Of a stretch of DNA of 32,512 bases, positions 6,967 through 16,381 are shown one piece after another (positions within the stretch are counted from its first letter, which is position 1; every line of letters begins with the position of its first letter). Location: assembly GCA_021785435.1 (NCBI GenBank), contig JAJYFE010000041.1, forward strand, positions 1 to 32,512, read 5' to 3'. This DNA comes from Planctomycetota bacterium. Its GTDB lineage: Bacteria; Planctomycetota; Phycisphaerae; WQYP01. Below the pieces are notes generated by a model. That model saw nothing but the letters and a program-made list of their open reading frames with translations. It searched no databases and was not told the DNA's origin. Made by a program: the position numbers and the translations under genes.

Positions 6967-9012
6967 TCATATTTTCATGGGGTCCCCCCTTTTCAGGCTT
7001 ATCCGCAGCATTCCCCGCCGGACCGCCAGCTCGGGATGGCGCATGGCGGCGGCGATGTCGGGGCAACCCAGATACGCCCATGAGGAATCATCCCGTAAAA
7101 CCGCTTGCGCATTTAAAACCGGTCCACGCACCGCCCGAACCGCAACGGGCAGCAGGGCCAGCGAGGAATTTTTTACCTCCACAAAACCGATGCCTTGTCC
7201 GCCGTAGCCGGAGCCTTCCAGAATCACTCCATCGGGCGCACGAGCCGACACAAACGGCACGAACAGATCATAATGACCGCCCATCCGGCCGCGCACGATG
7301 CCCATCGGTTTATAGCTTCCTTCCAGTATCGTCTTTCGCGCGGCGCCGAACGTCAGGGAAACTTTCAACACCGGCCCACCATAAAAATCTTGTAGAAACA
7401 GGCGGAGAATCAGCAGCCAGTCCCGGGGCGACGGCCTACGCCGCGCGCGCCCCCAGAGCGGTCGGAAATGTTCACCCAGCGCCCGCCAGGCCGCGAGGTC
7501 TTCCTGGTCGCTTGGGTGGCCCGCATAACCCCAGGCCTGGACATTTTTCTCCAGGCATTCGAGCAACCCGCTTAATTCGTCCCGCAAGGTCGCGGCTTGC
7601 CGCTGGATGGTTTCCCGATCCGCGGCGGGCCGCGTGGGATCATAAACCAGCGGAACAAATTGGCGCAGCCGCCATCCCCACAGCAGCATCCGTGCTGACC
7701 ATTCCAGGTGATCCCAAAATGCTTTCTGGGCCCGTGGCGGCGGCTCCAGGCGCCGCTGGCGCCGCAGGTCGTCCAGCGCCATTCGCAGCGCGGCATGTTC
7801 CAAGCGTTCCTCGCGCACCGGCAGGCCGTTGAAATAAGATTGCCCCACCTCCCGGATAGCCGCGCGATTGACGCCGGGGCGAACCGATCCCAACCGCATT
7901 ACTTCTCCCGCGGCCTGCCGCAGCGCGGCGGAGGCAGGGGCCAGCACCGCGCTCAAGGCGTCATCCCAGGCAGCTACCGGATCAAAAGCAGCGCGCTGCC
8001 ACAACCGCGCCGTAAACGCCACAACCACCCGATTGGCCGGCTGCTGCCGCGGCGTGCCTTCCCATTGCGTGAGCATCCCTCCCAGCACGTGATGGCGCCG
8101 CGCATAATCCGTAAACGTTTCCACGTTTTGCAGCGGATACGGCCCACCGGGGCAGATCACAACATCCAGCCCGTGCTGCGCGTAGATTTGCAACCAGTTC
8201 CGCCGCCGGCGATTGACAACATTGGCCCGAATGCCCTCCGGCTCGACAATGTGGTCATATTGCCAGTGGCAGGGCACCACATCCCGCGGAAGATTCGGCA
8301 ACTCCTCCGGAAACATCTCCAGCAGCATGTCGTCCCAAAACCACATCCGTTTGCCGAGTTGGGTGACGATTTTATGCAGCCGCCGTAAGTGCTGCGTAAA
8401 AATCGAACCCAATCCCGCCGCCCGCCAGCGCTTCCGGCAGAGCCGGCAGAAGCCCAGGTTCCAGGATTCATCCAGCCCCACATGCCACCACGGCCCCCGG
8501 AATACCCCGGCCAGCTCCGCGTAATATCCCTCCAGAAATTGGTACGTTTCCTCCAGGGAGGGGCAGAAGGTGGAAGGCGGCGGTTTGCCCGCCGACCAAA
8601 TCTGGCATCCACGCCCGTCGCGCTCTTCCGCCAGGTGGTGAAGCTGGCGGCAACCCACAAACTGGTCGGAATGCCCCAACGCCGGCACCACTGGAACCAC
8701 ATCCATTCCCAGTCCGCGGACATGACTTACCACGCGCTGCATTTCTTCCAGCGAATACGATTCGGCCCGTGGCCGAAACGGAAAGGACTTAGTTTGTATC
8801 CGTCCTTCCAGGTAGAGCACCAGGGTATTGAACCCCTGCGCGGCGGCAAAATCGGCGTACTGGTTGATATACTCCACCGTTTCCATGTGCCGCAGGTCCA
8901 ACACGACACCCATTATTTTCCACGGCGGGCCGAGCCGGGGCGATAGATACTCATTCCGCCGCGGGCGACCGGCGCCAACACCGGCTTCCAGGTTGTCCTT
9001 ATTTTTTGGCAT
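6967..9012 (-). CDS. Glycoside hydrolase family 20-like (beta-N-acetylhexosaminidase-type) protein
   Basis: A 681-residue protein. The start is the ATG at 9012, spaced 7 bases from AGGAG; an adjacent TTG at 9015 is less likely. A TIM barrel begins at WKIMGVVLDLRHMETVEYIN. The catalytic Asp-Glu pair of GH20 is in WWHVGLDESWNLG (D181-E182), followed by a C-x2-C (GFCRLCRKRW, C189/C192) typical of this subgroup. GH20 enzymes remove terminal N-acetylhexosamines by substrate-assisted catalysis. No signal peptide is apparent (the N-terminus is polar, MPKNKDNLEAG), so it would act in the cytoplasm on imported saccharides. The C-terminal ~300 residues are uncharacterised. Its upstream neighbour is a sugar-type solute-binding protein, supporting uptake plus hydrolysis. 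Confidence 0.75.
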   Translation of the reverse strand: MPKNKDNLEAGVGAGRPRRNEYLSPRLGPPWKIMGVVLDLRHMETVEYINQYADFAAAQGFNTLVLYLEGRIQTKSFPFRPRAESYSLEEMQRVVSHVRGLGMDVVPVVPALGHSDQFVGCRQLHHLAEERDGRGCQIWSAGKPPPSTFCPSLEETYQFLEGYYAELAGVFRGPWWHVGLDESWNLGFCRLCRKRWRAAGLGSIFTQHLRRLHKIVTQLGKRMWFWDDMLLEMFPEELPNLPRDVVPCHWQYDHIVEPEGIRANVVNRRRRNWLQIYAQHGLDVVICPGGPYPLQNVETFTDYARRHHVLGGMLTQWEGTPRQQPANRVVVAFTARLWQRAAFDPVAAWDDALSAVLAPASAALRQAAGEVMRLGSVRPGVNRAAIREVGQSYFNGLPVREERLEHAALRMALDDLRRQRRLEPPPRAQKAFWDHLEWSARMLLWGWRLRQFVPLVYDPTRPAADRETIQRQAATLRDELSGLLECLEKNVQAWGYAGHPSDQEDLAAWRALGEHFRPLWGRARRRPSPRDWLLILRLFLQDFYGGPVLKVSLTFGAARKTILEGSYKPMGIVRGRMGGHYDLFVPFVSARAPDGVILEGSGYGGQGIGFVEVKNSSLALLPVAVRAVRGPVLNAQAVLRDDSSWAYLGCPDIAAAMRHPELAVRRGMLRISLKRGDPMKI

Positions 9013-9232
9013 CAAGTTTCTCCTATCTTTTCTCGTGGCGACGCGACACCGCGTTCCTTATTCTCCGTGATACTGCGTCTGGAGGTCTGGGCATCCCTGC
9101 CTGTCCGCATCAGCCGCAGGCACAACGGCACACGGAGTGTGCCGGCTAAGATTGCGCATCGCTGCGTCACCGTGTCGCCGTATTTCCGCATCTGGGCGTT
9201 CCCCCCCAACCGCGTGTCCGCTCCCATTCGTG

Positions 9233-10765
9233 TCATCGGGTCACCGGGTCTCCACGGCGCGGCGTCGCCCCCGCACCTTGGCGGCGCCGCGCCCAGCCCT
9301 GCGCCACGTAGTAGCGTTGATAAAAAGGGTTCCCAATCAACCGTAATGGAACTTTTCGCCCCTCTCCGCGCAGCTGGTCAATTATTTCTTGCCGATGCAC
9401 CAGCCTCTTGTATAGGCGCTGCAGGCGTTGGCTTTGGCGAATGCTCTCGGCTATGGCTTGGTTGACACGATCCGCCGCCAGCCGGGCTGCTTGGCGGGCG
9501 GTGTAAATACCAGCCATGAAACCGGCTTCAACCTGATATTTTACGATATGCGTCACCGTCGCGGACAAAACAAATGGGCTATACGCCTTGGGAATGGCAA
9601 TCCTCCGGGCCGCCCGCGCGAAGGCCTCGCCGCAGCCCCATTCGTTGGGATACTCTGGCGGATTGAGAAATTCCCGCGTACGCGTATAGATCGGATTCGG
9701 AGGCATGGCGTCGCAATCCCTGACAATCTGCATATTGTGGGCGCGGCCGGCCAGGTACGCCAAAAAATATTCCGCCAGTTTCTTGTGTGCCGAGCCGATA
9801 TACACGGCCGGCCCGGCCATAATCATCACACTGTTGGGAAACTTCCCATAAGGCGGATCACTCACGGCCAGCGGAATCAGGCCGGAAGCCCTATGGAACC
9901 GGCGTAATTGAACCAGCGCGAAGCGTCCGGAATAGATCATGGCCACGTTGCCGGAATTAAAAAGCATCTGCAACGGGTTGAGGAAACCCGCCTGCGCGGC
10001 CACGGAGGCCGCTTGGGCGGGCGTTGGTAGAAGATGATCCACAAAAGTCCAGCGGTGCATCAAGTGCAGCACGTGAACGTAACGCGGGTCGTTCAAGATG
10101 CACCGGGTAAGCGTTTCATTGAACGTGGATAACCCCAAACTTCGCCGCAGGTACCGGCTATTCACCTGGTCGGCGAAAAACACCCTCTGCCGCTTTCCCG
10201 GCGGGTTCGCCGCCCGCACCAATGCTTCACCGATCCGCTGGAATTCGGCGAAAGTCCACGTCCGCGGCGGCGGCGGCTGGTGGTATTTGGCGAAGGTGGC
10301 CTGGTTTACCCAATACAGCAAGGTGTCCACAGCGCGGGGAAACAGGTACTGCTGGCCATGGGAAATCAGGTCGCTTTCGAGAGCCGGCCAGGTATGGACG
10401 GCATCAAAGCCCATCTTTTTCGCGGCTGGGGCCACGTTATATAGCAAACCGCACTGGCGCATAAAATTCATCTGGCCGAAGCCGTACATGTCCATCAAAT
10501 CATCGCCATCGCCGGAAACCCCCAGGATGATGTCTTTGGTCAGATCGTGGTTAGCGAAATCCAGGCGCAGCTTGAACTTTGGATAGCGGTGGCGGCGCAG
10601 CCACTGTTCAAAATTCGCCACCTGCGCCGCCCGCGCCGGGTCGTCATCGGTGGCCCAGTACAACACCGGATGTTTGCCGCGATGCGCTGGCAAGTTCACC
10701 TGCGTGATGACGCTTGCCACGAGCAGCACCGCCAGGCTGAGGGTAAAAAGCTGCTTCAGATCCAC
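9233..10765 (-). CDS. Extracellular solute-binding protein (family 1, sugar ABC type)
   Basis: A 510-residue protein. An N-terminal hydrophobic segment (FTLSLAVLLVASVITQV) acts as signal or anchor, followed by a periplasmic-binding fold beginning at PVLYWATDDDPARAAQVANF. The sequence GDGDDLMDMYGFGQMNFMRQ and a C-terminal helical region fit carbohydrate-binding family 1 proteins. No lipobox cysteine is visible in the signal region, so it may be an uncleaved membrane anchor rather than a lipoprotein. It starts at a GTG with a poor Shine-Dalgarno sequence. No permease or ATPase gene is adjacent, so it is an orphan or uses components encoded elsewhere. A 59-bp repeat element lies 17 bp upstream of the start, which may include its promoter. 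Confidence 0.8.
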   Translation of the reverse strand: MDLKQLFTLSLAVLLVASVITQVNLPAHRGKHPVLYWATDDDPARAAQVANFEQWLRRHRYPKFKLRLDFANHDLTKDIILGVSGDGDDLMDMYGFGQMNFMRQCGLLYNVAPAAKKMGFDAVHTWPALESDLISHGQQYLFPRAVDTLLYWVNQATFAKYHQPPPPRTWTFAEFQRIGEALVRAANPPGKRQRVFFADQVNSRYLRRSLGLSTFNETLTRCILNDPRYVHVLHLMHRWTFVDHLLPTPAQAASVAAQAGFLNPLQMLFNSGNVAMIYSGRFALVQLRRFHRASGLIPLAVSDPPYGKFPNSVMIMAGPAVYIGSAHKKLAEYFLAYLAGRAHNMQIVRDCDAMPPNPIYTRTREFLNPPEYPNEWGCGEAFARAARRIAIPKAYSPFVLSATVTHIVKYQVEAGFMAGIYTARQAARLAADRVNQAIAESIRQSQRLQRLYKRLVHRQEIIDQLRGEGRKVPLRLIGNPFYQRYYVAQGWARRRQGAGATPRRGDPVTR

Positions 10766-10782
10766 GCCTGGTAAGTCTACGC

Positions 10783-10841
10783 CTTCCCTGCCACGTGTCT
10801 ATAGCTTTCCGTCCAATTCGTTTGTCGTTTCGTCCAAGGCC
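10783..10841. repeat. 44-59 bp conserved repeat element, copy 1
   Basis: The core reads TCTATAGCTTTCCGTCCAA then TTCGTTTGTCGTTTCGTCCA then AGGCC. Other copies are at 16561-16618, 22954-22997 and 23590-23633. This copy and the 16.6 kb copy also share the flank CTTCCCTGCCACGTG. On the minus strand it contains two direct TTGGACG repeats about two helical turns apart, and it lies just upstream of the solute-binding protein gene. Confidence 0.65.
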
Positions 10842-10856
10842 GAAACCGCCGATAAA

Positions 10857-10979
10857 CCACAGTGTACCCGCCGCGGCGGGGATTACACTGATTTCACGGA
10901 TCGACCGATAAACGCGGCCAAGAGCGCCAACTTTATCCGTGCCATCCGTGTGATCCCCGCCGCGGCGGGTAAACTGTGG
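10857..10979. repeat. Inverted repeat with 27-bp arms
   Basis: Arms at 10857-10883 and 10953-10979 are reverse complements with a single mismatch (CCACAGTGTACCCGCCGCGG and its continuation, versus CCGCGGCGGGTAAACTGTGG). They enclose about 69 bp containing ATCCGTG units. The same half-element forms a perfect 36-bp palindrome at 23405-23440 and single copies at about 23074 and 23731. The arms resemble a miniature mobile element, but no target-site duplication was identified. Confidence 0.6.
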
Positions 10980-11067
10980 TTGTGGTCTTTCGCGTCTGCC
11001 CGCCTGCGCCGCGCCATCGGCGGGGCTTCCACCGCATCTGATATTTAACTCTAAGTGGCAGCGCAGA

Positions 11068-11245
11068 GTGAATCGTTGGGATGATGAAAATGGCGTCAGC
11101 ATCGCGTATCCAGCCTTCGACCGAGGAGTGGCCTTGGGAGCCCCTGGCGGGGATGGTGCTGGTCTTCTCCAGAGACGGCTGTCGAAACGCCGATCAGAAC
11201 GGCAGTCACATGGTGTTGGTCAAGGCCGCCAAGGAGGAGGGATAA
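11068..11245 (+). pseudogene. hicBA remnant 1 (fused fragments)
   Basis: Around 11071-11105 one frame reads RWDDENGVSIAYPAFDRG, like the HicB N-terminal R-D-E-D-G-V-W-I-A-x-x-P-A-x-P-G. From 11144 another frame reads LAGMVLVFSRDGC and RNADQNGSHMVLVKA, then ends in TAA at 11243. The latter aligns at the DNA level with the HicA gene at 17091 (shared TCTTxTCxAGAGAC and CAGAAxGGCAGxCACATG blocks) and keeps the HicA G-S-H motif. The end of hicB and the start of hicA are missing, so this is a deletion remnant. HicA assignment is fairly firm, HicB tentative. Confidence 0.55.
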
Positions 11246-11312
11246 TAACTCACCCAGAGACGCCGGGCTGCGGGGTACGGTCGGGCAGGGTCTAAAATCT
11301 CCGCCGTGCCCG

Positions 11313-11342
11313 TTGGGTGGGGGTGGGGAAAAACGGTATAAT
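11313..11342 (+). promoter_or_regulatory. Candidate promoter of the DUF433/DUF5615 module
   Basis: A consensus -10 TATAAT (11337-11342) lies 50 bp before the DUF433 ATG, with a weak -35 TTGGGT (11313-11318) 18 bp upstream. Consensus-based only. Confidence 0.4.
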
Positions 11343-11391
11343 TCAAGGCGCGTTGAAGATGTTCAACGATGGTGTCTGTGAGGAAACAGAA

Positions 11392-11619
11392 ATGAACTGG
11401 CAAGATCGGATTGCCGTTGATCCCACGGTTCTCGCGGGTAAGCCGGTGATCAAAGGGACCCGTCTGGCGGTCGAGTTTATCTTGGAACTGTTGGCGCAGG
11501 GGTGGAGTGAGCAGGAACTGACCGACAACTATCCTGGTGTCACACATCAGGACATCCTGGCGTGCCTGTCTTACGCCAGCGACACTTTGCGCTCGGAACA
11601 CGTTTATCTTGTGGCATAG
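11392..11619 (+). CDS. DUF433 domain antitoxin
   Basis: A 75-residue DUF433 protein: RIAVDPTVLAGKPVIKGTRL at residues 6-25 is the family's diagnostic opening (I-x-x-x-P-x-x-x-G-K-P-x-I-x-G-T-R), then LELLAQGWSEQELTDNYPG and LACLSYASDTL, the helix-turn-helix-like C-terminal part. An in-frame GTG at 11317 exists, but the ATG at 11392 follows GAGGA by about 7 bases and gives the normal family length. In the family DUF433 proteins neutralise DUF5615 PIN-like toxins, and the cognate toxin begins 7 bp downstream. The pair looks intact, in contrast with the hicBA debris on either side. Such antitoxins typically autoregulate. Confidence 0.88.
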   Translation: MNWQDRIAVDPTVLAGKPVIKGTRLAVEFILELLAQGWSEQELTDNYPGVTHQDILACLSYASDTLRSEHVYLVA

Positions 11620-11625
11620 GCCGGC

Positions 11626-11994
11626 ATGAAAATTTTGGCCGACGAGAATATGCCCCGTGTGGTCGTCGAGGCGCTCCGGGCTAAGGGGCACGACGTGTTT
11701 TGGGGCCGCACCGATTTGCAAGGCGCCGCGGATGATATGATCCTAAGTCACGCCCAGCGGGATGGCCGTATTGTAATTACGTTCGACAAGGATTTCGGCG
11801 AGTTAGCTTGTCGGCAGGGGCTGCCGGCACAATGCGGGGTTGTGCTGTTTCGCGTTCCGATCACTGTGCCCGGGCGATTGAGCGAAAGAATCGTTAGTGT
11901 CTTGGAAAGCCGGACCGACTGGAATGGCGTCTTCGCGGTTGTGCATGCAACCCATATCAGGATACGGCCGTTGCCGAAACCAGCACCATCCTGA
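11626..11994 (+). CDS. DUF5615 PIN-like toxin
   Basis: A 122-residue protein beginning MKILADENMPRVVVEALRAK, with acidic residues D6/E7, then RIVITFDKDFGEL (D54, D56). This is the DUF5615 (Mut7-C-like PIN-fold) signature of putative ribonuclease toxins. It is 6 bp downstream of the DUF433 gene, consistent with a bicistronic TA operon. Length and acidic residues appear normal, so the module is likely functional or only recently silenced. The cleavage target is not known from sequence. Confidence 0.87.
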   Translation: MKILADENMPRVVVEALRAKGHDVFWGRTDLQGAADDMILSHAQRDGRIVITFDKDFGELACRQGLPAQCGVVLFRVPITVPGRLSERIVSVLESRTDWNGVFAVVHATHIRIRPLPKPAPS

Positions 11995-12105
11995 CGGTTA
12001 CAGCGCCGCGGCCGACTGCAAAATCCGGGTTAAGCCGTTGTGCTGCTCAGCGGAAACGGCCGGTAAATTGGGCGCTGGAAAGCATTTCAGTCGCCATCAA
12101 CGAAC

Positions 12106-12629
12106 ATGAAATTCATAGCGGTATTAGCTCGTGTTGACATCCAGCCTGCGTGCGCAGTGCCGAAAACGGCCCAGTTTGCTCCTCCGGCAAGGCCGGTGGG
12201 ACCAGGCCCGGCTGCGGCCGTGGAGCTGGGTCACGGCACCGGGACGGTGCCTACTATAACGCCCCGGGGCGGACATGTGTGGCAGGTCGAAGATCCGCCC
12301 CGGTGGACACGGTCCGACGTGCCGTGGCGGCTGAATGTCAGCACGACCTGGAGCGCGACGGGGATGGCGGCTGGGGCACTATTCCTGCTCCCGCTCCTGA
12401 TCGAAAGGCCATCGATCAAGGGCAGGAGTACGATCGGGAACCAGGAACAACTTGCCATTACTCCAGTCTGCCCAGGAACGGCGCAGGTCTCCGGAGGCGA
12501 GTCGCCTATGGAGACCTGGAAACGCCTCTTGAGGCGGCTCTTCGACCTGCCCTACAACCCTCCCGGAAAACTTGTCACACCAGTTTGCCGCTGACCGTGG
12601 AGACGCAGCAGGTTGAGGTCGCGGTCTGA
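12106..12629 (+). pseudogene. hicB remnant 2, interrupted by about 210 bp
   Basis: ATGAAATTCATAGCGGTATT at 12106 and about 40 bp upstream match the start of the HicB gene at 16885. The match stops after VLA. It resumes near 12344, where LERDGDGGW is encoded by DNA differing at only a few positions from the LERDEDGVW codons of the 16.9-kb copy. The middle is scrambled. The last part, LPLTVETQQVEVAV then TGA (about 12585-12629), matches the end of the other copy with its premature stop restored to CAG. The open frames spanning the region are not proteins of their own. It is inactive. Confidence 0.65.
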
Positions 12630-12703
12630 TGCCAGCACTGCCGGCGCTCAGCGGGCGCGAGGGGGCGGCTTTCTTGCGCAGTTCGTGGGCTATCGCCCCC
12701 CGT
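12629..12703 (+). pseudogene. hicA 5' fragment of remnant 2
   Basis: The ATG at 12629 overlaps the hicB remnant stop (TGATG), exactly as at 17089-17093. The first residues MPALPALSGREGAAFLRSSW fit the HicA start (L-P-x-L-S-G-R-E-x-x-x-x-L). The rest of HicA, including the G-S-H motif, is absent, and the coding sequence of the large convergent minus-strand gene begins to overlap at 12704. This fragment retains the LSGRE segment that the 17.1-kb copy lacks. Confidence 0.5.
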
Positions 12704-15700
12704 CTATTCGCCATTTTGAACTTTAAACGCCCGCTCCCTGGCGGGCGGAACCGAACCTGCCACAATGGACAGCCGCGGAATTCCGGTCGGCGTGTATTGC
12801 GCGATCGCGATCAGATTCTTCCCGCCGTAATAAAGATAAGGCGCAATTTCGATACTCCCATTGTTGCCCAACATGCCCGCCGGCCGGCCATTGATAAAAA
12901 TGTAGTTACAATGGCTGAACCACGCCACCGGCGCCCCGTCCACTCCATGAAGCTTGATGCGCCTGTATTTCATCCAGGATCGCGGCACGTTAATCCAGGT
13001 GCGGAATATGCCGTAGCCGGCTCTTTTGTTGTAGGGAACCGAAGATACTGTATCTTTCGGCAGTGTTATCGCCTGGCCCACCTTCATCGTCGGCCAATTC
13101 GCATCGCTGACCACCGGGGTTATGTACGGCAGGGGAAGCGAATCGCGGCCCCCAATTCCCATCACGCCCCAATGGCCCTGTCCCCGGAAGATGGACGGGA
13201 ACAGCTTGGTTTTCCATACAGCTTTAACCAAGCTCAGCAGCTTGACCGCAGGCGTCCAGGAATAAATCTTCCGCCAAGCCTGCTGGCCGCCGACCGCCTG
13301 GACGAAGTAATGCAGGGTGATGGCGCCGGACAGCGGTGTTTTTTCCGTCTGAATACGCAGCATCTGCCGTTGCCGGGGATTCATTAACTTTGTGGTCGCC
13401 ACCGCGGGGGCTCCCAGCGAGGTTTTCAACATAACCGGCCGCCGCTGGAAGCTAGCCGGGCCGAGATGAATCTCAAAAGATGACGGGGCCACCACTATAC
13501 CGACCGGCGCCGCTACGCGAGCTCGAATACGAACGGAAACCGGCAGATTGTTAACGAAGGTCGCCGTCGCCTGGCCCTTAGCGCCGAGGCTCAAAATAGG
13601 GTGAGCCACGTGAAGATAACAGCGTTTCATCACCCGAACCGTGGCGGCGGTATAAAGTTTCCGGCCGTCGCTTAGTCGGATCACCGCATGGAGCGGATAG
13701 GTGCGTTGCATCGGCTCGCGCGGAACATTCACCTGAAAGGTGAGCACCGCCTCCTTGCCAACGGGAATTGCAAAGTGGCGGGACGTCGAGCCCACTTTGC
13801 CTGGCCTAAATCCCGCGGATGCGGCGTGTGCCGCCTCCTGCGGAATACGCCATCCCACCGGAAGGTCCAGCCGAACCAATCCCCGCGCCGCTGCGGCGGT
13901 CCAGTTGGTCAGCGCCAGCTTTATCGTCAGCGGCCTGCCCTCATAGGTCACCATTGGCAAATTAAACTGCGGGTGAATCCCATGGTCGATCATCTCGACC
14001 GCAAAATAATCCGGGTGGGACACGGTCACGTAGACCGTATCTCCTTGCTGGTGGAACTTTATCAGTCGCGGGGGCTGCCCGACTTTATGCAGGTATACCT
14101 TGTGGACGTTGGCCAAAGGCGTCTGGATCGCCAGCGTGACTTTTTCAGGCAGCAGCCAACGGTGGCGAATCAACGCCTGTCCGTAAGCGCTGGGGTTCAG
14201 ATCAAACCAGCCGCCCAGGGTAATCTGCCGCCCGGTTCCCAGAAACGAACAGGCCACCAAACGCCGGGGGAATTCACACTGGAAACTTTTCTTCCCTACG
14301 GTGGCCCGCACGTTTTCTCCCAGCACCTTACCATCCACCACCGCATCCATAAATCCCACCCGCCAGCGGTAGTACAGATACCATGGAAGATTGTAAAAGG
14401 TATAGTTGGAGGCCCGGGCGTTGGGATCATTTCCCCAGGACGGCCCGCCGCCCAAAAAGCCATAGCCCGGCCCGTAACCGTACATCCAGAAATCCGCATT
14501 GCACTCGGTGGGATATTGCAGCGCTGATATGCTGGGCAAAGTGTAGCGGAAAAGCACCGGCATCAATCGCCCTTGCACGCCTTTCGGGACGGAAACCGTC
14601 TTAAACTCGTAGATATGCGCGGAAGAGCGGGCGAATTCGGAGGCGTAATAGTCGGCGCAGTGTTCGGTGGAAATCGTAAAACCGGGATTGTATTTCTGAC
14701 CGGTGCGGCGTACCGCCTTGAAGAATTCCTTGGCGTAGTATGGGTAAAGGTCGGGGCGGTAGGTGCGCCGCGGGTTATAATTCGGTCCCGCAGCGCCGCC
14801 GCCCACATCCCAGGTTACCCCGCCCGCTTTTAACGTGCCCACCAGCCGCTGAATCTTCCGGCACCACAGCTCCACAAAGCGTTTATTGGCCGGGTCCGGC
14901 CAGGTATCGCCCCAGCCACCGGCCACAGCGCCGTTGCGAAACCGCACGAAGGAATATTGGCTTCCGCCAAAAGTGGTGTAGCCCTGATACATCAACCAAG
15001 GACATATATAAAAGCAGGGGATTCCACCCAACCGCGAAATGGCTTTGTTGACGTGCCGGATATCGGAGGTATTACCGCGCAGATCCATGTCCGGAAAATT
15101 ATCGCCCCCCGTGAAGTCATAAATGATCCCGGACACCGGCCCGGCCTGTTGCGCTTCAAAACGTCTTTGAACGCCCTTATACGTGACATACCACTGGCTC
15201 CAGTTCATTGCCGGCATCTGGCGGATTATGGGGGGGACATGGGCCGGTGGCTTAAATCCAACCTTTTCCGCCCAGTCACGGTACCAGCGAGCGGCCTGCC
15301 GCCACCCGCCGTTGGGGTAATAGGCCACGCTGAACCAGGGCGTAGTCCAGCTGGAATGCGGGGTAATCCAAACGCCGGGGAACGTATATTTCATTATTCC
15401 CGCGTGGTCTTTTCCTTCGCCGATATCCATGTTCTTGATATACGTATAATTGTCATCACAGGCCACGTAAAATCCCCTCCCGCCCTTTTGCCCGTAGCCC
15501 CGCTGATACAGCGAAAGCCACTGCATATGCATGTCCATGGGATACTCGTAGCGGTCGCGCGGCGTAACCGGGCGCTGCAGAAAGTGGCTTCCCTGCAGCG
15601 GTCCCATCATACCCCGTTCGTTGAGGATTTGCTGAAGGGTTTTTCCCGCGGGAATGCCCTGGGCCTTGATTTTCGCCCCCAGCATAATCGGAAAGGTAAA

Positions 15701-16381
15701 CCAGTTATTGGCGGCGTGTTTACCTACCACCAATCCTGTGAATTGAGGGAAGACCACTTTATTAACCAGATCCTGGGGATTATTATTTTCGACACGCATC
15801 CGCCAGTAACTTAGAGGTTGCCCCGGCAACAGCACCACCCAATACTCAATACGAACTCCGCTCTTATTGTGACCCTTTACCACCACCATCGCCCCGCCGT
15901 TGGAGAGCTTTCGCACCCGGGTTCTTACGGAAAAGGCGGCGAGGGTCTCTTGGCGGACCGGTCCAATCTGGGAAAAATAATGCAGCCCTTTCCGGTTTTC
16001 GACATCCACCACGAACGGCGTATCAGCGGCCGTGGTCACGGAAGCACCTTGCAGCACGTTGGAGCCGCCACTTCGTATCTGAATCACCCGCCCGGTCTGG
16101 CGCTGGAAGGTTATCCCAAGGAATGGGTTGCTGAGGCTTAAGCGCCGAGCCCCCTGGTGAATCTGGACGGGTTTTTCGCCTCGTATCGCGCCCACCAATG
16201 CCGCCGCCGGTGGCAATCCCGGCCCGCTTTGCGCTACCCATTTCGGCTTGGGGATATAACCCAAATCAGCTAACGGATATTGGGCTGTCCGGCCCTGCGC
16301 TGGGGCAATAGCGATCGTTCCCCCCACCAACGCTCCGATCACCGCATAGCCGATTCCGTGAAATTTAAATTCCCCTGGCAT
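12704..16381 (-). CDS. DUF6259-type glycoside hydrolase-like secreted protein
   Basis: About 1225 residues. The ATG at 16381 is preferred because AAGGAG lies 7 bases upstream; ATGs at 16387 and 16414 are poorer. A hydrophobic signal-like segment (IGYAVIGALVGGTIAIA) suggests export. Residues about 60-340 look like an N-terminal beta-sandwich. GGWRQAARWYRDWAEK (about 358-373) is typical of DUF6259 proteins before a TIM barrel. Candidate catalytic acids are D422 (IIYDFTGG), D525 (VTWDVGGG) and E573 (ISTEHCAD). C-terminal beta-sandwich domains follow, ending in a galactose-binding-like region (FINGRPAGMLGNNGSI). It probably attacks an extracellular polysaccharide; linkage unknown. Copy 2 of the conserved repeat lies 180 bp upstream. 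Confidence 0.7.
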   Translation of the reverse strand: MPGEFKFHGIGYAVIGALVGGTIAIAPAQGRTAQYPLADLGYIPKPKWVAQSGPGLPPAAALVGAIRGEKPVQIHQGARRLSLSNPFLGITFQRQTGRVIQIRSGGSNVLQGASVTTAADTPFVVDVENRKGLHYFSQIGPVRQETLAAFSVRTRVRKLSNGGAMVVVKGHNKSGVRIEYWVVLLPGQPLSYWRMRVENNNPQDLVNKVVFPQFTGLVVGKHAANNWFTFPIMLGAKIKAQGIPAGKTLQQILNERGMMGPLQGSHFLQRPVTPRDRYEYPMDMHMQWLSLYQRGYGQKGGRGFYVACDDNYTYIKNMDIGEGKDHAGIMKYTFPGVWITPHSSWTTPWFSVAYYPNGGWRQAARWYRDWAEKVGFKPPAHVPPIIRQMPAMNWSQWYVTYKGVQRRFEAQQAGPVSGIIYDFTGGDNFPDMDLRGNTSDIRHVNKAISRLGGIPCFYICPWLMYQGYTTFGGSQYSFVRFRNGAVAGGWGDTWPDPANKRFVELWCRKIQRLVGTLKAGGVTWDVGGGAAGPNYNPRRTYRPDLYPYYAKEFFKAVRRTGQKYNPGFTISTEHCADYYASEFARSSAHIYEFKTVSVPKGVQGRLMPVLFRYTLPSISALQYPTECNADFWMYGYGPGYGFLGGGPSWGNDPNARASNYTFYNLPWYLYYRWRVGFMDAVVDGKVLGENVRATVGKKSFQCEFPRRLVACSFLGTGRQITLGGWFDLNPSAYGQALIRHRWLLPEKVTLAIQTPLANVHKVYLHKVGQPPRLIKFHQQGDTVYVTVSHPDYFAVEMIDHGIHPQFNLPMVTYEGRPLTIKLALTNWTAAAARGLVRLDLPVGWRIPQEAAHAASAGFRPGKVGSTSRHFAIPVGKEAVLTFQVNVPREPMQRTYPLHAVIRLSDGRKLYTAATVRVMKRCYLHVAHPILSLGAKGQATATFVNNLPVSVRIRARVAAPVGIVVAPSSFEIHLGPASFQRRPVMLKTSLGAPAVATTKLMNPRQRQMLRIQTEKTPLSGAITLHYFVQAVGGQQAWRKIYSWTPAVKLLSLVKAVWKTKLFPSIFRGQGHWGVMGIGGRDSLPLPYITPVVSDANWPTMKVGQAITLPKDTVSSVPYNKRAGYGIFRTWINVPRSWMKYRRIKLHGVDGAPVAWFSHCNYIFINGRPAGMLGNNGSIEIAPYLYYGGKNLIAIAQYTPTGIPRLSIVAGSVPPARERAFKVQNGE

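Noticed and set aside
12106-12594. 162-codon open frame starting at the hicB-like ATG
   Set aside because: Only the first residues match HicB; the rest is inserted or out-of-frame DNA, so the region is called a pseudogene.
14957-15814. 285-codon open frame on the plus strand
   Set aside because: Antisense to the DUF6259 gene, which has coherent domains and a good ribosome binding site.
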